DNA of 64,000 nucleotides, from NCBI GenBank assembly GCA_021325135.1, contig JAJPHT010000029.1, forward strand, positions 62,001 through 126,000. Reading direction: 5' to 3'. The notes below the pieces were generated by a model. It saw only the letters and a program-made list of their open reading frames with translations. It did not search any database and had not been told where the DNA came from. Positions 26,027 to 34,169 of this stretch are shown here, one piece after another. Source of the stretch: Pseudomonadota bacterium (GTDB taxonomy: Archaea > Thermoplasmatota > SW-10-69-26 > JACQPN01 > JAJPHT01). Every line of letters begins with the position of its first letter. Position 1 is the first letter of the stretch. A program made the position numbers and the translations under genes.

Positions 26027-27556
26027 TCAGGCTTTCGCCTTGGCGGCGGGCGGCGGCAGGATGGGCGCGAGCGCGGTGGCGTTGCCGCGCAGGGCGGGGC
26101 CCTCCTGGAGCGTGCCGGCGAAGCCCACGTCCACGTCGTAGGGCACCGTGGGGTCGGTGACGCACTTCTGCGTGCACACGTCCACGAACGCGGCCCACGG
26201 GCGGCCGTCGCCGTCGATGGCGATGTCGATGAAGTCGGTCATGCCGTGGCAGCGGTCGCCGCACGCGCCGCGGGAGAGCGGGTCCATGGGGTCGTTGGCG
26301 GTGACCGTCTGGATGGTCGCGTTGGGGTTGAGCGCGTCGGTCATGACGCCGATGTAGGCGTTCCACGTGGCGTTCTTCCAGGCGTCGGGCTCGTCGCAGG
26401 GGAGGGCGGGGAGCGCGCCGCAGGTGGGGGCCGGGTTCTTGTAGCCGCCCGGCTGCGTGGTGCCCACGTAGGCGAAGGCCACCTTGCCGGGCGCGCCGGC
26501 CGCGATGGCGTTGAACTTGGTGGCGGTGACGTCGGGCGCGGCGACGCCCACGGCCGTGCTCCACGTCGCGCCGTGGTCCTTGCTGTACGCGTAGAAGGGG
26601 AGCCCCTTGCTCTCCCAGATGGCGTACACGTTGTCGGCCTCGTCCACGGCCACGTCCACGTGGAGGCCCGTGTTGGGCGCGTCCTTGGAGATGCTGACGA
26701 CCTTCCACGACTGCGCGTCGTCCTCGGTGATGGCCACCGAGGCGAGGCCGCCGCAGTCCAGGGGGAGGAAGACGCGGCCCGTGGAGTCGCTCTCCAGGTG
26801 GCCCGTGATGGCGCCGCACGCGTTCATGGCCTCCTTCACGGGGACCTGGGGGAGGAACGAGAGGCCGCCGTCCACGGAGATGGCGCAGCCGGTGAAGGCG
26901 AGGTTGTTCACGCAGCGGTAGACGAGGTTGGGGTAGCCCACGGTGGGCAGCGTGTGGGGCTTCGCGGTGCCCACGGTCTGGTGGTCGTTGACGTTGGGGT
27001 TGCCGCAGGACGCGGGGTCGTGGGTCCACGACGCGCCCTTGTCGTCGGTGTAGGAGAGGAAGCCGCACCCGAGGGGGTAGATGTCGTCCATGAACACGCG
27101 GTCCGTGTCGTGGTCGACGTGCATCATGGGGTCCCAGGAGCGCAGCTTGTAGCTGTCGCCCGTGGGGAGCTTGGGGAACGCGTCCTGCCAGGTCTGCCCC
27201 TTGTCCTTGGAGCGCATGAGCGTGGGGCCCGCCTGGAAGTTGGCGTAGGGCAGGGGCGGGCACCCGGCGGTGGCGCAGGTGGGGTTGGGCACCTCGGCCG
27301 TCATGAAGATGGTCCCGTCCTTGGTCACGCCGATGGTGGGCTCCGCCGAGGCCACGCCCAGGGAGTACTGCCCGCCCACCGCGCGCACGGTGTCCGCGGC
27401 CGCGGGGACGAGGTGGCCCATGGTGTCGTGGAGCACGCCCCCCGTGGGGAGCGCCGCGGAGCCCACGGGCGCCGAGGCGGGGGAGAGGTTGGCGGAGGGC
27501 GCCGCGCAGCCCGAGAGGAGGGCGGCGAGGGCGAGGAGCAGCGGGAGGGCGCGCAT
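26027..27556 (-). CDS. BNR/sialidase-fold lipoprotein
   Basis: This is a 509-residue surface lipoprotein. Lipobox LLSGC (Cys17) is followed by a six-bladed beta-propeller region with Asp-box motifs such as SKDKGQTW, TDDKGASW and SKDHGATW. Many paired cysteines lie in loops. The arginine triad needed for sialidase activity cannot be confirmed by eye, so carbohydrate binding or a structural role is as likely as hydrolysis. A second BNR lipoprotein is encoded at 55647. It is divergent from the geranylgeranyl reductase gene, with 97 bp between starts. Confidence 0.82.
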   Translation of the reverse strand: MRALPLLLALAALLSGCAAPSANLSPASAPVGSAALPTGGVLHDTMGHLVPAAADTVRAVGGQYSLGVASAEPTIGVTKDGTIFMTAEVPNPTCATAGCPPLPYANFQAGPTLMRSKDKGQTWQDAFPKLPTGDSYKLRSWDPMMHVDHDTDRVFMDDIYPLGCGFLSYTDDKGASWTHDPASCGNPNVNDHQTVGTAKPHTLPTVGYPNLVYRCVNNLAFTGCAISVDGGLSFLPQVPVKEAMNACGAITGHLESDSTGRVFLPLDCGGLASVAITEDDAQSWKVVSISKDAPNTGLHVDVAVDEADNVYAIWESKGLPFYAYSKDHGATWSTAVGVAAPDVTATKFNAIAAGAPGKVAFAYVGTTQPGGYKNPAPTCGALPALPCDEPDAWKNATWNAYIGVMTDALNPNATIQTVTANDPMDPLSRGACGDRCHGMTDFIDIAIDGDGRPWAAFVDVCTQKCVTDPTVPYDVDVGFAGTLQEGPALRGNATALAPILPPPAAKAKA

Positions 27557-27622
27557 GGGCGCGCCAGGCCCCAGGGCGGCTTAGTCGTTTGCGGTCGCGC
27601 CGTTGCCCATCCCGTCGGGAAC

Positions 27623-27630
27623 CTTCAAAG
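27623..27630 (+). promoter_or_regulatory. CTTCAAAG box at -27 of geranylgeranyl reductase
   Basis: The only AT-containing element at the expected distance before ATG 27654. A nearly identical CTTCAAAC occupies the same position before GTG 58046. Confidence 0.5.
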
Positions 27631-27653
27631 GCGGAGGGCCGGATGCGCGCGCG

Positions 27654-28913
27654 ATGGTCGACGTCATCGTCGTCGGCGCGGGCCCGGGAGGCTCCGCCTG
27701 CGCGAGCTTCCTCGCCCGCGAGGGCCTGCGCGTCCTGCTCGTGGACAAGGCCACCTTCCCCCGCGACAAGCCGTGCGGCGACGCCATCAGCGGCAAGAGC
27801 GCCGCGGTCCTGCGCGAGCTGGGCATCGCGGACGCCGTCGAGGAGCGCCCCCACGCCATCGCCGAGGGCGTCCTCTTCTCGGGCCCCAAGGGGGACCGCG
27901 TGCAGATCCCCTTCCCCAAGGACGTCGACCCCACCGGCATCAGGAACAGCAAGCGGTACAACTACGTCACCGCGGGCTGGGTCGCGCGCCGCCTCGTGTA
28001 CGACGAGATGCTCTTCCGCCACGCGCAGTCGTACAAGACCGTCGAGACCCTGGAGGGCTTCGAGGTCAAGGACCTCCTCTGGGAGGGCGATCGCGTCGTG
28101 GGCGTCAAGGGCGCGGACGGCCGCGAGATCCGCGCGAAGCTCGTCGTGGGGGCCGACGGCGCCATGAGCGTCGTCGCCCAGAAGGTGGGCGCCTTCGAGC
28201 GCGACCACGACCACTGGATCGGCGCCTACCGCGTCTACTACGAGGGCGTCACGGGGATGACCAACGACATCGAGATCCACTTCGTGGAAGGGCTCATCCC
28301 CGGCTACTTCTGGATCTTCCCCCTGGACAACGGCCTGGCGAACGTGGGCAGCGGCATGGTGGAGACCGACCTCCAGGCCGTCGACCGCTCCGGCAAGAAG
28401 AAGGTCCACCTCATCGAGGACACCGAGCGCATCATGCGCGAGCACCCGGCCTTCCGGGAGCGCTTCGCCAAGGCCAAGGAGGTGCCCGGCTCCAAGCGGG
28501 GCTGGCTCCTCCCGGTGGGCAGCAAGCGCCGCCCGCTGGCCGGCGAAGGCTGGATGCTCGTGGGCGACGCCGGCGCGCTCATCGACCCCTTCTCGGGCGA
28601 AGGCATCGGCAACGCCATGGTCAGCGGCCGTCTCGCCGCCGCCACCGCCGCCAAGGCGCTCGCCGCCGGCGACGTCTCCAAGGCGCGCCTCCTGGAGTAC
28701 GAGGCCGCCGTGCGTGCCGAGCTGGACGAGGAGCTCCAGATGAGCTACAAGCTCCAGCGCCTCGGCCGCAGCCGCATGCTCCTCAACTTCGTCCTGCGCC
28801 GCGCCGCGAAGCGCCCCAAGGTCCGCGAGACCATCAGCAGCATGCTGGCCGACCGGGAGAAGAAGGAAGAATTCGGCTCCGTCCTCTTCTACGTGAAGCT
28901 GCTGTTCATGTGA
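27654..28913 (+). CDS. Geranylgeranyl reductase family FAD oxidoreductase
   Basis: This 419-residue flavoprotein saturates the isoprenoid chains of archaeal membrane lipids (digeranylgeranylglycerophospholipid reductase type). The N terminus has the FAD Rossmann motif VVGAGPGGSAC at 7-17 and KPCGDAISG near 44-52. The GDAGALIDPFSGEGIGNAM region near 304-322 is the second FAD signature. The C terminus is helical and basic with a final hydrophobic patch, fitting membrane association. ATG 27654 has a CTTCAAAG box at -27, so translation is probably leaderless. Confidence 0.92.
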   Translation: MVDVIVVGAGPGGSACASFLAREGLRVLLVDKATFPRDKPCGDAISGKSAAVLRELGIADAVEERPHAIAEGVLFSGPKGDRVQIPFPKDVDPTGIRNSKRYNYVTAGWVARRLVYDEMLFRHAQSYKTVETLEGFEVKDLLWEGDRVVGVKGADGREIRAKLVVGADGAMSVVAQKVGAFERDHDHWIGAYRVYYEGVTGMTNDIEIHFVEGLIPGYFWIFPLDNGLANVGSGMVETDLQAVDRSGKKKVHLIEDTERIMREHPAFRERFAKAKEVPGSKRGWLLPVGSKRRPLAGEGWMLVGDAGALIDPFSGEGIGNAMVSGRLAAATAAKALAAGDVSKARLLEYEAAVRAELDEELQMSYKLQRLGRSRMLLNFVLRRAAKRPKVRETISSMLADREKKEEFGSVLFYVKLLFM

Positions 28914-29025
28914 TCCTTCTTCGGGCGGCCGGCGGCCCGCGCCTCTTCACAATCAATCTCGCATAGCCTCATGTCCGGGAGGGAGATGGATCCGTGCGAG
29001 GCTCTGGAGGCTTCGCAGTGAGACC

Positions 29026-29418
29026 ATGATCCCCTACGCCAAGCCCCTCTTCTCCCCCGTGCACGACGAGCGCGAGTCCGCCGGCTGCTGCTTCTTCTTC
29101 AACAACGCCGGGCAGGGCGTCTACTATTATCCCGGCTCGGGAGGCAGCGGAAACGGCGGGGCCTCGGTGGGGAACAACTCCGCCTCCGTCACCCCGCTGT
29201 GCGGCACGGGGCTGCCCGCGACGCAGCCCCAGACCTTCGGCATCCCCCTGGGCACGACCGGCCTCGTCGCCAACGTGGGGGCTGACGGGAGCGTGACGTT
29301 CGCCCTCGATCCCAACACCTTCGGCGCGAGCGTGGCCGGCACGTCCGTGGGCCCGGGCGGGAACCCGGCGGGCCTGCCGCGCGTCGAGCAGTGCATCAGC
29401 CCCAGCGGCAACTGCTGA
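29026..29418 (+). CDS. Gly/Ser/Asn-rich hypothetical protein
   Basis: This 130-residue protein has no signal peptide. It begins with a charged segment (HDERESAG), then CCFFFNN, a Tyr run and a Gly/Ser/Asn-rich low-complexity stretch. A more regular beta-like part follows (TTGLVANVGADGSVTFAL), and it ends C-x5-C. Codon ends are GC-rich as in real genes. No family or function is recognised. A T5 run at 29475-29479 after the stop may end the transcript. The Tyr-Tyr-Tyr segment uses TAT codons, unusual here. Confidence 0.6.
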   Translation: MIPYAKPLFSPVHDERESAGCCFFFNNAGQGVYYYPGSGGSGNGGASVGNNSASVTPLCGTGLPATQPQTFGIPLGTTGLVANVGADGSVTFALDPNTFGASVAGTSVGPGGNPAGLPRVEQCISPSGNC

Positions 29419-29605
29419 TCGCCCCTAACGGATCGAGCGCCATCGCGCATCGGCAGCCGCAAGGCACGACCTTGTTTTTCTCGTGGGGTTCCGGCACAGG
29501 AGAAGCGTGCGCCTGCCGATCGTTTCTCACGGTTTTTCTCCGGAAGCGATTAGCCGGCGCAGCGCGCTTGGGGCGCGCCGGCCTGGGCCGGCAGAAGGCT
29601 TCAGC

Positions 29606-30187
29606 ATGAGCAAGACCTCGATCCTCTTCGCGCTCGGTCTCCTCCTCGCGACGGCGCACGCGCCGCCGGTCCACGCCAACACCAGGTGCCCCGGCGCCAA
29701 CCAGCCGACCCACATCTTCCTGGCCCAGGGCGGCACGCAGTTCAGCGACACGGTGACCATCGTGGACACCAACACCACGGATTGCAACGGCGACAGCAAC
29801 CCGCGCGACTTCGACGGCGACTACGACCTGGGCATCGGCGGCGGCTTCTTCGGCTCGTCCACCCAGTGGGACGTCACGGCCGGCTGCGGCTACGACCTCA
29901 ACGTCCACGCCACGACCGGGCTGGCGGTCTCCACCACGGGCCTCGTCGCGGCCGGCAGCGTCGGCGTCGACGACACCACGGGCCCGACGGTCGTCACCGA
30001 CCCCTCGGGAGCGACCCTCAGCTGCCAGGTGGACGGCACCGTCACGCCCGAGACGGACTCGGACGACTGCCTCGCCCCGTTCGTCGGTGCGTGGGCCGCG
30101 CCCTGCGGCGGCGTGGGCGGCGACGACGGCTACTGGATCTTCGTCCACGCGGAGTCCTCGGCCGGAACGCTGACGGCCGACTTCTGA
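29606..30187 (+). CDS. Secreted protein with disulfide-type cysteines
   Basis: This is a 193-residue precursor with a signal peptide of about 24 residues ending VHA. The mature part has about six cysteines. It is Asp/Thr/Gly-rich, with calcium-loop-like segments DCNGDSNPRDFDGDYD near 56-71, suggesting a calcium-stabilised beta fold. The family is unknown. ATG 29606 begins the signal peptide. Upstream, 29419-29605 holds two T5 runs (29475 and 29533) and no gene. Confidence 0.7.
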   Translation: MSKTSILFALGLLLATAHAPPVHANTRCPGANQPTHIFLAQGGTQFSDTVTIVDTNTTDCNGDSNPRDFDGDYDLGIGGGFFGSSTQWDVTAGCGYDLNVHATTGLAVSTTGLVAAGSVGVDDTTGPTVVTDPSGATLSCQVDGTVTPETDSDDCLAPFVGAWAAPCGGVGGDDGYWIFVHAESSAGTLTADF

Positions 30188-30296
30188 CCCGCAAGCTTGC
30201 GCTCAGGCGTGCTGCCTTGATACGTCGCGGACGAGTCCGCTCGCCTGCGAGCCTTGTTCCAGAATCGCCAATGCGGGTCCCGCCGAGCCTCGGAGC

Positions 30297-30497
30297 GTGC
30301 TGCGCGCGCTCGCTGCCCTGGTGGGGCTCCTCGTCGTCGTGGGCGTCTATGGCGTCGTGACGGGCGGAGCCCAGGCGCACGCGGCGTCGCACGCGGGACC
30401 GGGCAGCGCGGACTTCGGCTTCGCGCTGGCCGCCGGCGCCGTGGCGCTGGGCGCGACGATCCTCATGAGCCGGCCGCGCTTCCGCTTCAGGCGCTGA
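30297..30497 (+). CDS. Very small two-helix membrane protein
   Basis: This 66-residue protein consists of a first membrane segment (about 3-23), a short Gly/Ala/His loop and a second segment (about 39-57). It ends in a basic tail, RPRFRFRR. The start is GTG 30297. The 3' end overlaps the convergent ABC ATPase gene by 11 bp. Function is unknown. Confidence 0.55.
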   Translation: MLRALAALVGLLVVVGVYGVVTGGAQAHAASHAGPGSADFGFALAAGAVALGATILMSRPRFRFRR

Positions 30498-31419
30498 GCC
30501 TCTTCGCGCGCGCGAGGTCCCACGCCACTCTGCACGGCGAGCCCGGCGCGGGGAAGCTCCCCACGGGGCCGCGCGCGTCGATCTCCTGGCCGCTCGCGAG
30601 CCTCACGCGCGCCTCCTCGTGGAACCCCGCGAAGCGCCGCGCGACCACGCGGGCGTCCCCCTGGGGATCGGCCTCGACGCGCACGGCGTCGGGCGGCACG
30701 AGCCACCCGTCGACGACGTTGGCGGCGCCCAGGAAGCGCGCGGTGAAGGCCGTGCGCGGCCCGCGGAACAGGGCGCGCGGCTCGCCCTCCTCCACGACCG
30801 CGCCCTCGCGCATGAGGACCAGCCGGTCCGCCAGGGCGAGGGCCTCGTCGCGGTCGTGGGTGACGAGCACGCTGGTGAGCCCCGCCTCGTCGTGGATGCG
30901 CCGCAGCGCCTCGCGCAGGTCCTCGCGCAGCGCGCGGTCCAGGCTCGCGAGGGGCTCGTCGTAGAGAACCACCGCCGGGCGCGGCGCCAGCGCGCGGGCC
31001 AGCGCGACGCGCTGCCGCTCGCCGCCGGAGAGGCGCGCGACGCGGCGCTTGCCGAACCCTTCGAGCCCCACGAGGCGCAGGAGCTCCTCGACGCGCTCGC
31101 GCGCAGGCTCGCCGCGCACACGCAGGCCGAAGGCGACGTTGGCCGCGACGTCCAGGTGCGGGAAGAGGGCGCCCTCCTGGAAGACGAGCCCCACGCCGCG
31201 CGCCTCGGCGGGGGCCTCCGTGACGTCGCGCCCGTTGAGCAGGATGCGCCCGGCGTCGGGGCGCTCCAGGCCGGCGACGAGGCGCAGGAGCGTGGACTTG
31301 CCCGATCCGCTGGGGCCCAGGAGCACCGTGAAGCTGCGATCGGGGAGGGAGAGCGTCGTGGGCTGGAGCGCGAAGTCGTCGTAGGTCCGCGCGACGCCTT
31401 GCAGGTCGATGCGCGCCAT
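30487..31419 (-). CDS. ABC importer ATPase, thiamine/iron type
   Basis: This is the 310-residue nucleotide-binding subunit of the importer encoded upstream. It has Walker A GPSGSGKST at 35-43, Q-loop FQEG near 80-83, signature LSGGERQR at 130-137, Walker B VVLYDE at 150-155 and the switch His in VTHDRDEA. The region after about 235 is a short extra regulatory domain. Best relatives are ThiQ, FbpC and PotA-type ATPases; ThiQ is favoured because the binding protein is of thiamine type. The start is next to the permease stop at 31420, with no gap. Confidence 0.9.
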   Translation of the reverse strand: MARIDLQGVARTYDDFALQPTTLSLPDRSFTVLLGPSGSGKSTLLRLVAGLERPDAGRILLNGRDVTEAPAEARGVGLVFQEGALFPHLDVAANVAFGLRVRGEPARERVEELLRLVGLEGFGKRRVARLSGGERQRVALARALAPRPAVVLYDEPLASLDRALREDLREALRRIHDEAGLTSVLVTHDRDEALALADRLVLMREGAVVEEGEPRALFRGPRTAFTARFLGAANVVDGWLVPPDAVRVEADPQGDARVVARRFAGFHEEARVRLASGQEIDARGPVGSFPAPGSPCRVAWDLARAKRLSA

Positions 31420-33021
31420 TCAGAACCCTCCCGCGCGCCCGGGGCGCAGGCGCTCCAGCGCGGCGAAGACGGCGACGTCCAGGAGCATGAGCAGCGTGGC
31501 GAGGGCCATGGCCTCGGGGAAGAGCCACGGGTCGGGCTTCGTCTCGCCGAGGTAGCGGAACATCTCGGCGGGGACGGTGGCGTTCTCGGGGCGCAGGAGG
31601 ATGAGGGCGCCGGCGAACTCGCCCAGGCTCACGCTGGCGGCGAGCACGGCGCCCACCAGCAGCGCAGGTGATAGCAAAGGCAGGTCGATCCAGAGGAGGC
31701 GCTGCCAGCGCGCGGCGCCCAGCGTGCGCGCGGCCTCGCCGAGCGCGGGGTCGCGGGCGCGCAGCGGGCCGGTCACGGCGCGGGCGACGAAGGGGAACGC
31801 CACCAGGGCGTGGACGAGGACGAGGAGCGCGGCGCTGGCGCGCAGGTCCAGCGACCAGGGGCCCACGCGCCAGGGGAAGACGACGAGGAGGCCGAGGCTC
31901 AGCGTGACGGCGCTGGCGCCCAGGGGGAGCATCCACGCGGCGTCGACCAGGGGCCCGCTGCGCGCGGCGGCTCGGGCGGCGAGGGCGCCCAGGGGCACGG
32001 CGAGGACGACGGTCCACGCGGCGAAGACCAGCGAGTTGCGCAGGGCGCGCAGCGGCGGCACGTAGAGGAGCGCGCCCTGGTCGTGGAAGACGCGCAGGAA
32101 GGCGTCGAGGCCCCAGCCGGCGGGCGTGTCGAGGGCGCGCACCGCGGCGGCCAGGAGCGGGAGGAGGAGCAGCGCGGCGACGAGGAAGCCCAGCGCGGCG
32201 AGGGGGCGCGAGGCGGCGGAGAGGGGCGCGAGCGCGGTGGCCTCGTCCACGGGGCGCTCCTGCGCGGCGGCGCGGCGCTCCAGCCAGGCGTAGGCGAGGG
32301 CGGCGAGGAAGGTGAAGACCAGCTGGAGGAGCGCCAGCGTCGCGGCGACGGGGAGGTCGAAGACGCCGATGCCTTCGGTGTAGACGGCGACCTCCAGCGT
32401 GGCGTGCTTGACGGGGTCCGCGAGGAGGAGCACGGTGCCGAAGGCGGTGAAGCCGAAGAGGAACGCCAGCGTGGCGGCGGCCGCGAGGGCGGGCGCCAGG
32501 CGCGGGAGCGTCACGCGGCGCAAGCGCGTCCACGGGCCCGCGCCCAGCGTGGCGGCGGCGTCCTCCAGGCGCGGGTCGAGGTGCGCCCACGCGTCGCCCA
32601 CGAGGCGCACCACCAGCGGGACGTTGTAGACGGCGTGCGCGACGAGGAGCGCGGCGTAGGTGCCGGCGAAGGGGAAGCCGTGGCCCAGGAGGCGCAGCGC
32701 GTAGCCGCGCGGGCCAAGAAGCGCGAGGAGGCCGCCAGCGACGACGACCACGGGCATGACGAAGGGCACCGTGACCAACGCGCGCAGCAGCTTGCGGCCG
32801 CGGAAGCGGTGCCGCCCCAGGAGCCACGCGAGGGGCATGCCGAAGAGGAGGGCGAGGAGCGCGGTGAGCGCGCCAAGCTGGAGGCTCGCCGCGAGGCGCC
32901 CCCGCGCCCACGGGCCCAGGGCGGCGGGGGGGCCCGCGAGGCGCAGGAACGATAGCAGAGGCCACGCGAGGAAGACGAGGAGGAACGCGGCGGGGAGGAG
33001 CCACGTCCAGCTTCGCCGCAT
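31420..33021 (-). CDS. ABC importer permease, fused two-domain (ThiP-like)
   Basis: This 533-residue protein has about 12 membrane helices. It contains two copies of the binding-protein-dependent permease domain, each with an EAA loop (EDAAATLGAGPWTRLRRVTLP in the first half, EAARTLGAARWQRLLWIDLP in the second). Fused double permeases are usual in ThiP and FbpB-type importers. It lies between its ATPase (directly abutting) and its binding protein (3 bp upstream). Two Leu-Leu-Ser stretches use the rare codons CTA TCA or CTA TCG, giving GATAG motifs on the other strand. Confidence 0.9.
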   Translation of the reverse strand: MRRSWTWLLPAAFLLVFLAWPLLSFLRLAGPPAALGPWARGRLAASLQLGALTALLALLFGMPLAWLLGRHRFRGRKLLRALVTVPFVMPVVVVAGGLLALLGPRGYALRLLGHGFPFAGTYAALLVAHAVYNVPLVVRLVGDAWAHLDPRLEDAAATLGAGPWTRLRRVTLPRLAPALAAAATLAFLFGFTAFGTVLLLADPVKHATLEVAVYTEGIGVFDLPVAATLALLQLVFTFLAALAYAWLERRAAAQERPVDEATALAPLSAASRPLAALGFLVAALLLLPLLAAAVRALDTPAGWGLDAFLRVFHDQGALLYVPPLRALRNSLVFAAWTVVLAVPLGALAARAAARSGPLVDAAWMLPLGASAVTLSLGLLVVFPWRVGPWSLDLRASAALLVLVHALVAFPFVARAVTGPLRARDPALGEAARTLGAARWQRLLWIDLPLLSPALLVGAVLAASVSLGEFAGALILLRPENATVPAEMFRYLGETKPDPWLFPEAMALATLLMLLDVAVFAALERLRPGRAGGF

Positions 33022-33024
33022 GGC

Positions 33025-34113
33025 TCACGCCTGGCCGGTGGCGTCGCGCCAGCCGGCGAGCCACTCCTCGCGGTGCGCGTCGACCTGGTCGCCGGGGAGG
33101 TACGCGGGCTCCAGGGGCTCGGGCGCGTAGGTGAGGTAGGCGTCGGGCGCGTTGGCGCCGGCCACGACCGGGTATTCCACCTGCTGGAAGGCGCCCTTCT
33201 CCTGGACGTCCGTGGCCATGAGGTAGTCGATGAGCGCCTCGGCGCCCTTGGGGTTCTTGGCGTGGGCGAGGACGCCGATGGCCTCCACCTGGAACCAGGA
33301 GCCCTGGCGCACGTCGAGGTCCGCGCTGGTGGCGTTGCCGTAGCCGTTCATGGGGTTGTACGCGGGGCTCGTGCTGTAGGAGAGGACGATGGGGCGGTCG
33401 TGGCTGCCCGTCGTGTCGTAGCCCTGCGTGAAGACGTCGCCGTAGGCCTGGTCCCAACTCGTCGCGACCTTCCCGCCGTTCTTGGCGTAGTCGCTCCAGA
33501 AGTCCTTGTACGAGTAGCCGGGCGTGCCGTTGAAGCGCGCGACGGTCGCCAGGAGGAACGCGAAGCCGGGGCTGGAGGTCTGCGGGCTCTCGACGACGGT
33601 GAGGGGCGCGTAGGTGGCGCCCGCGATCTGCCGGAGGTCCGTGGGCAGCGACAGGTTGTGGTCGTGGAACCACTGCGTGTCGTAGTTCAGCTCCACGTAG
33701 CCGTAGTCGAAGGGCGTCGCGAGGAGCGTGTCGTTGTCGCCGCGGAAGGGCGCCTTGTAGCGCTCCGCGACGTAGGCCGAGGCGCGCCCCTCGTAGGGCT
33801 GGAAGATGCCGGCCTCCCTGGCGCGGTGGATGAGCGCGTTGTCCACGCCGAAGAGGGCGTCCGCGACCGGCGCGTCCTTGCTGGCGATGGCGCGGCTCAC
33901 GACCTCGCCCGCGTCTCCCTGCGCGAGGACCGTCACCTTGTAGCCGGTGAGGTTGGTGAAGTCGTCGAAGATCGACTTGTTGAGGCCGAAGGCGCTGTAC
34001 GTGAGCAGCGTGACCTCGTTGCTGGCGGCGGGCGTCGTGGAGGCGGTCCGCGGCGCGGAGGTGGAGCAGCCCGCCAGGAGCAGGGCCACCAGAAGAAGGG
34101 GGAGGATGCGCAT
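33025..34113 (-). CDS. Thiamine-type ABC substrate-binding lipoprotein
   Basis: This is the 362-residue solute-binding protein of the importer. Lipobox LLAGC puts the lipidated Cys at 16. The mature sequence starts with TLLTYSAFGL and has the GDAGEVVSRAI, ADALFGVDNALIHRA and later TSWDQAYGDVF regions. These match the ThiB/TbpA thiamine-binding family as I recall it; related proteins bind iron or other small solutes, so the ligand is inferred. ATG 34113 lies 56 nt after the stop of the DUF255 gene. The leader carries fragments resembling a THI box (see findings). Confidence 0.87.
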   Translation of the reverse strand: MRILPLLLVALLLAGCSTSAPRTASTTPAASNEVTLLTYSAFGLNKSIFDDFTNLTGYKVTVLAQGDAGEVVSRAIASKDAPVADALFGVDNALIHRAREAGIFQPYEGRASAYVAERYKAPFRGDNDTLLATPFDYGYVELNYDTQWFHDHNLSLPTDLRQIAGATYAPLTVVESPQTSSPGFAFLLATVARFNGTPGYSYKDFWSDYAKNGGKVATSWDQAYGDVFTQGYDTTGSHDRPIVLSYSTSPAYNPMNGYGNATSADLDVRQGSWFQVEAIGVLAHAKNPKGAEALIDYLMATDVQEKGAFQQVEYPVVAGANAPDAYLTYAPEPLEPAYLPGDQVDAHREEWLAGWRDATGQA

Positions 34114-34169
34114 GGGTATTCCTTGGTTGTAGTCGCGGAGCCTACAGGCGGAGAAAAGGGTTTCGCCGC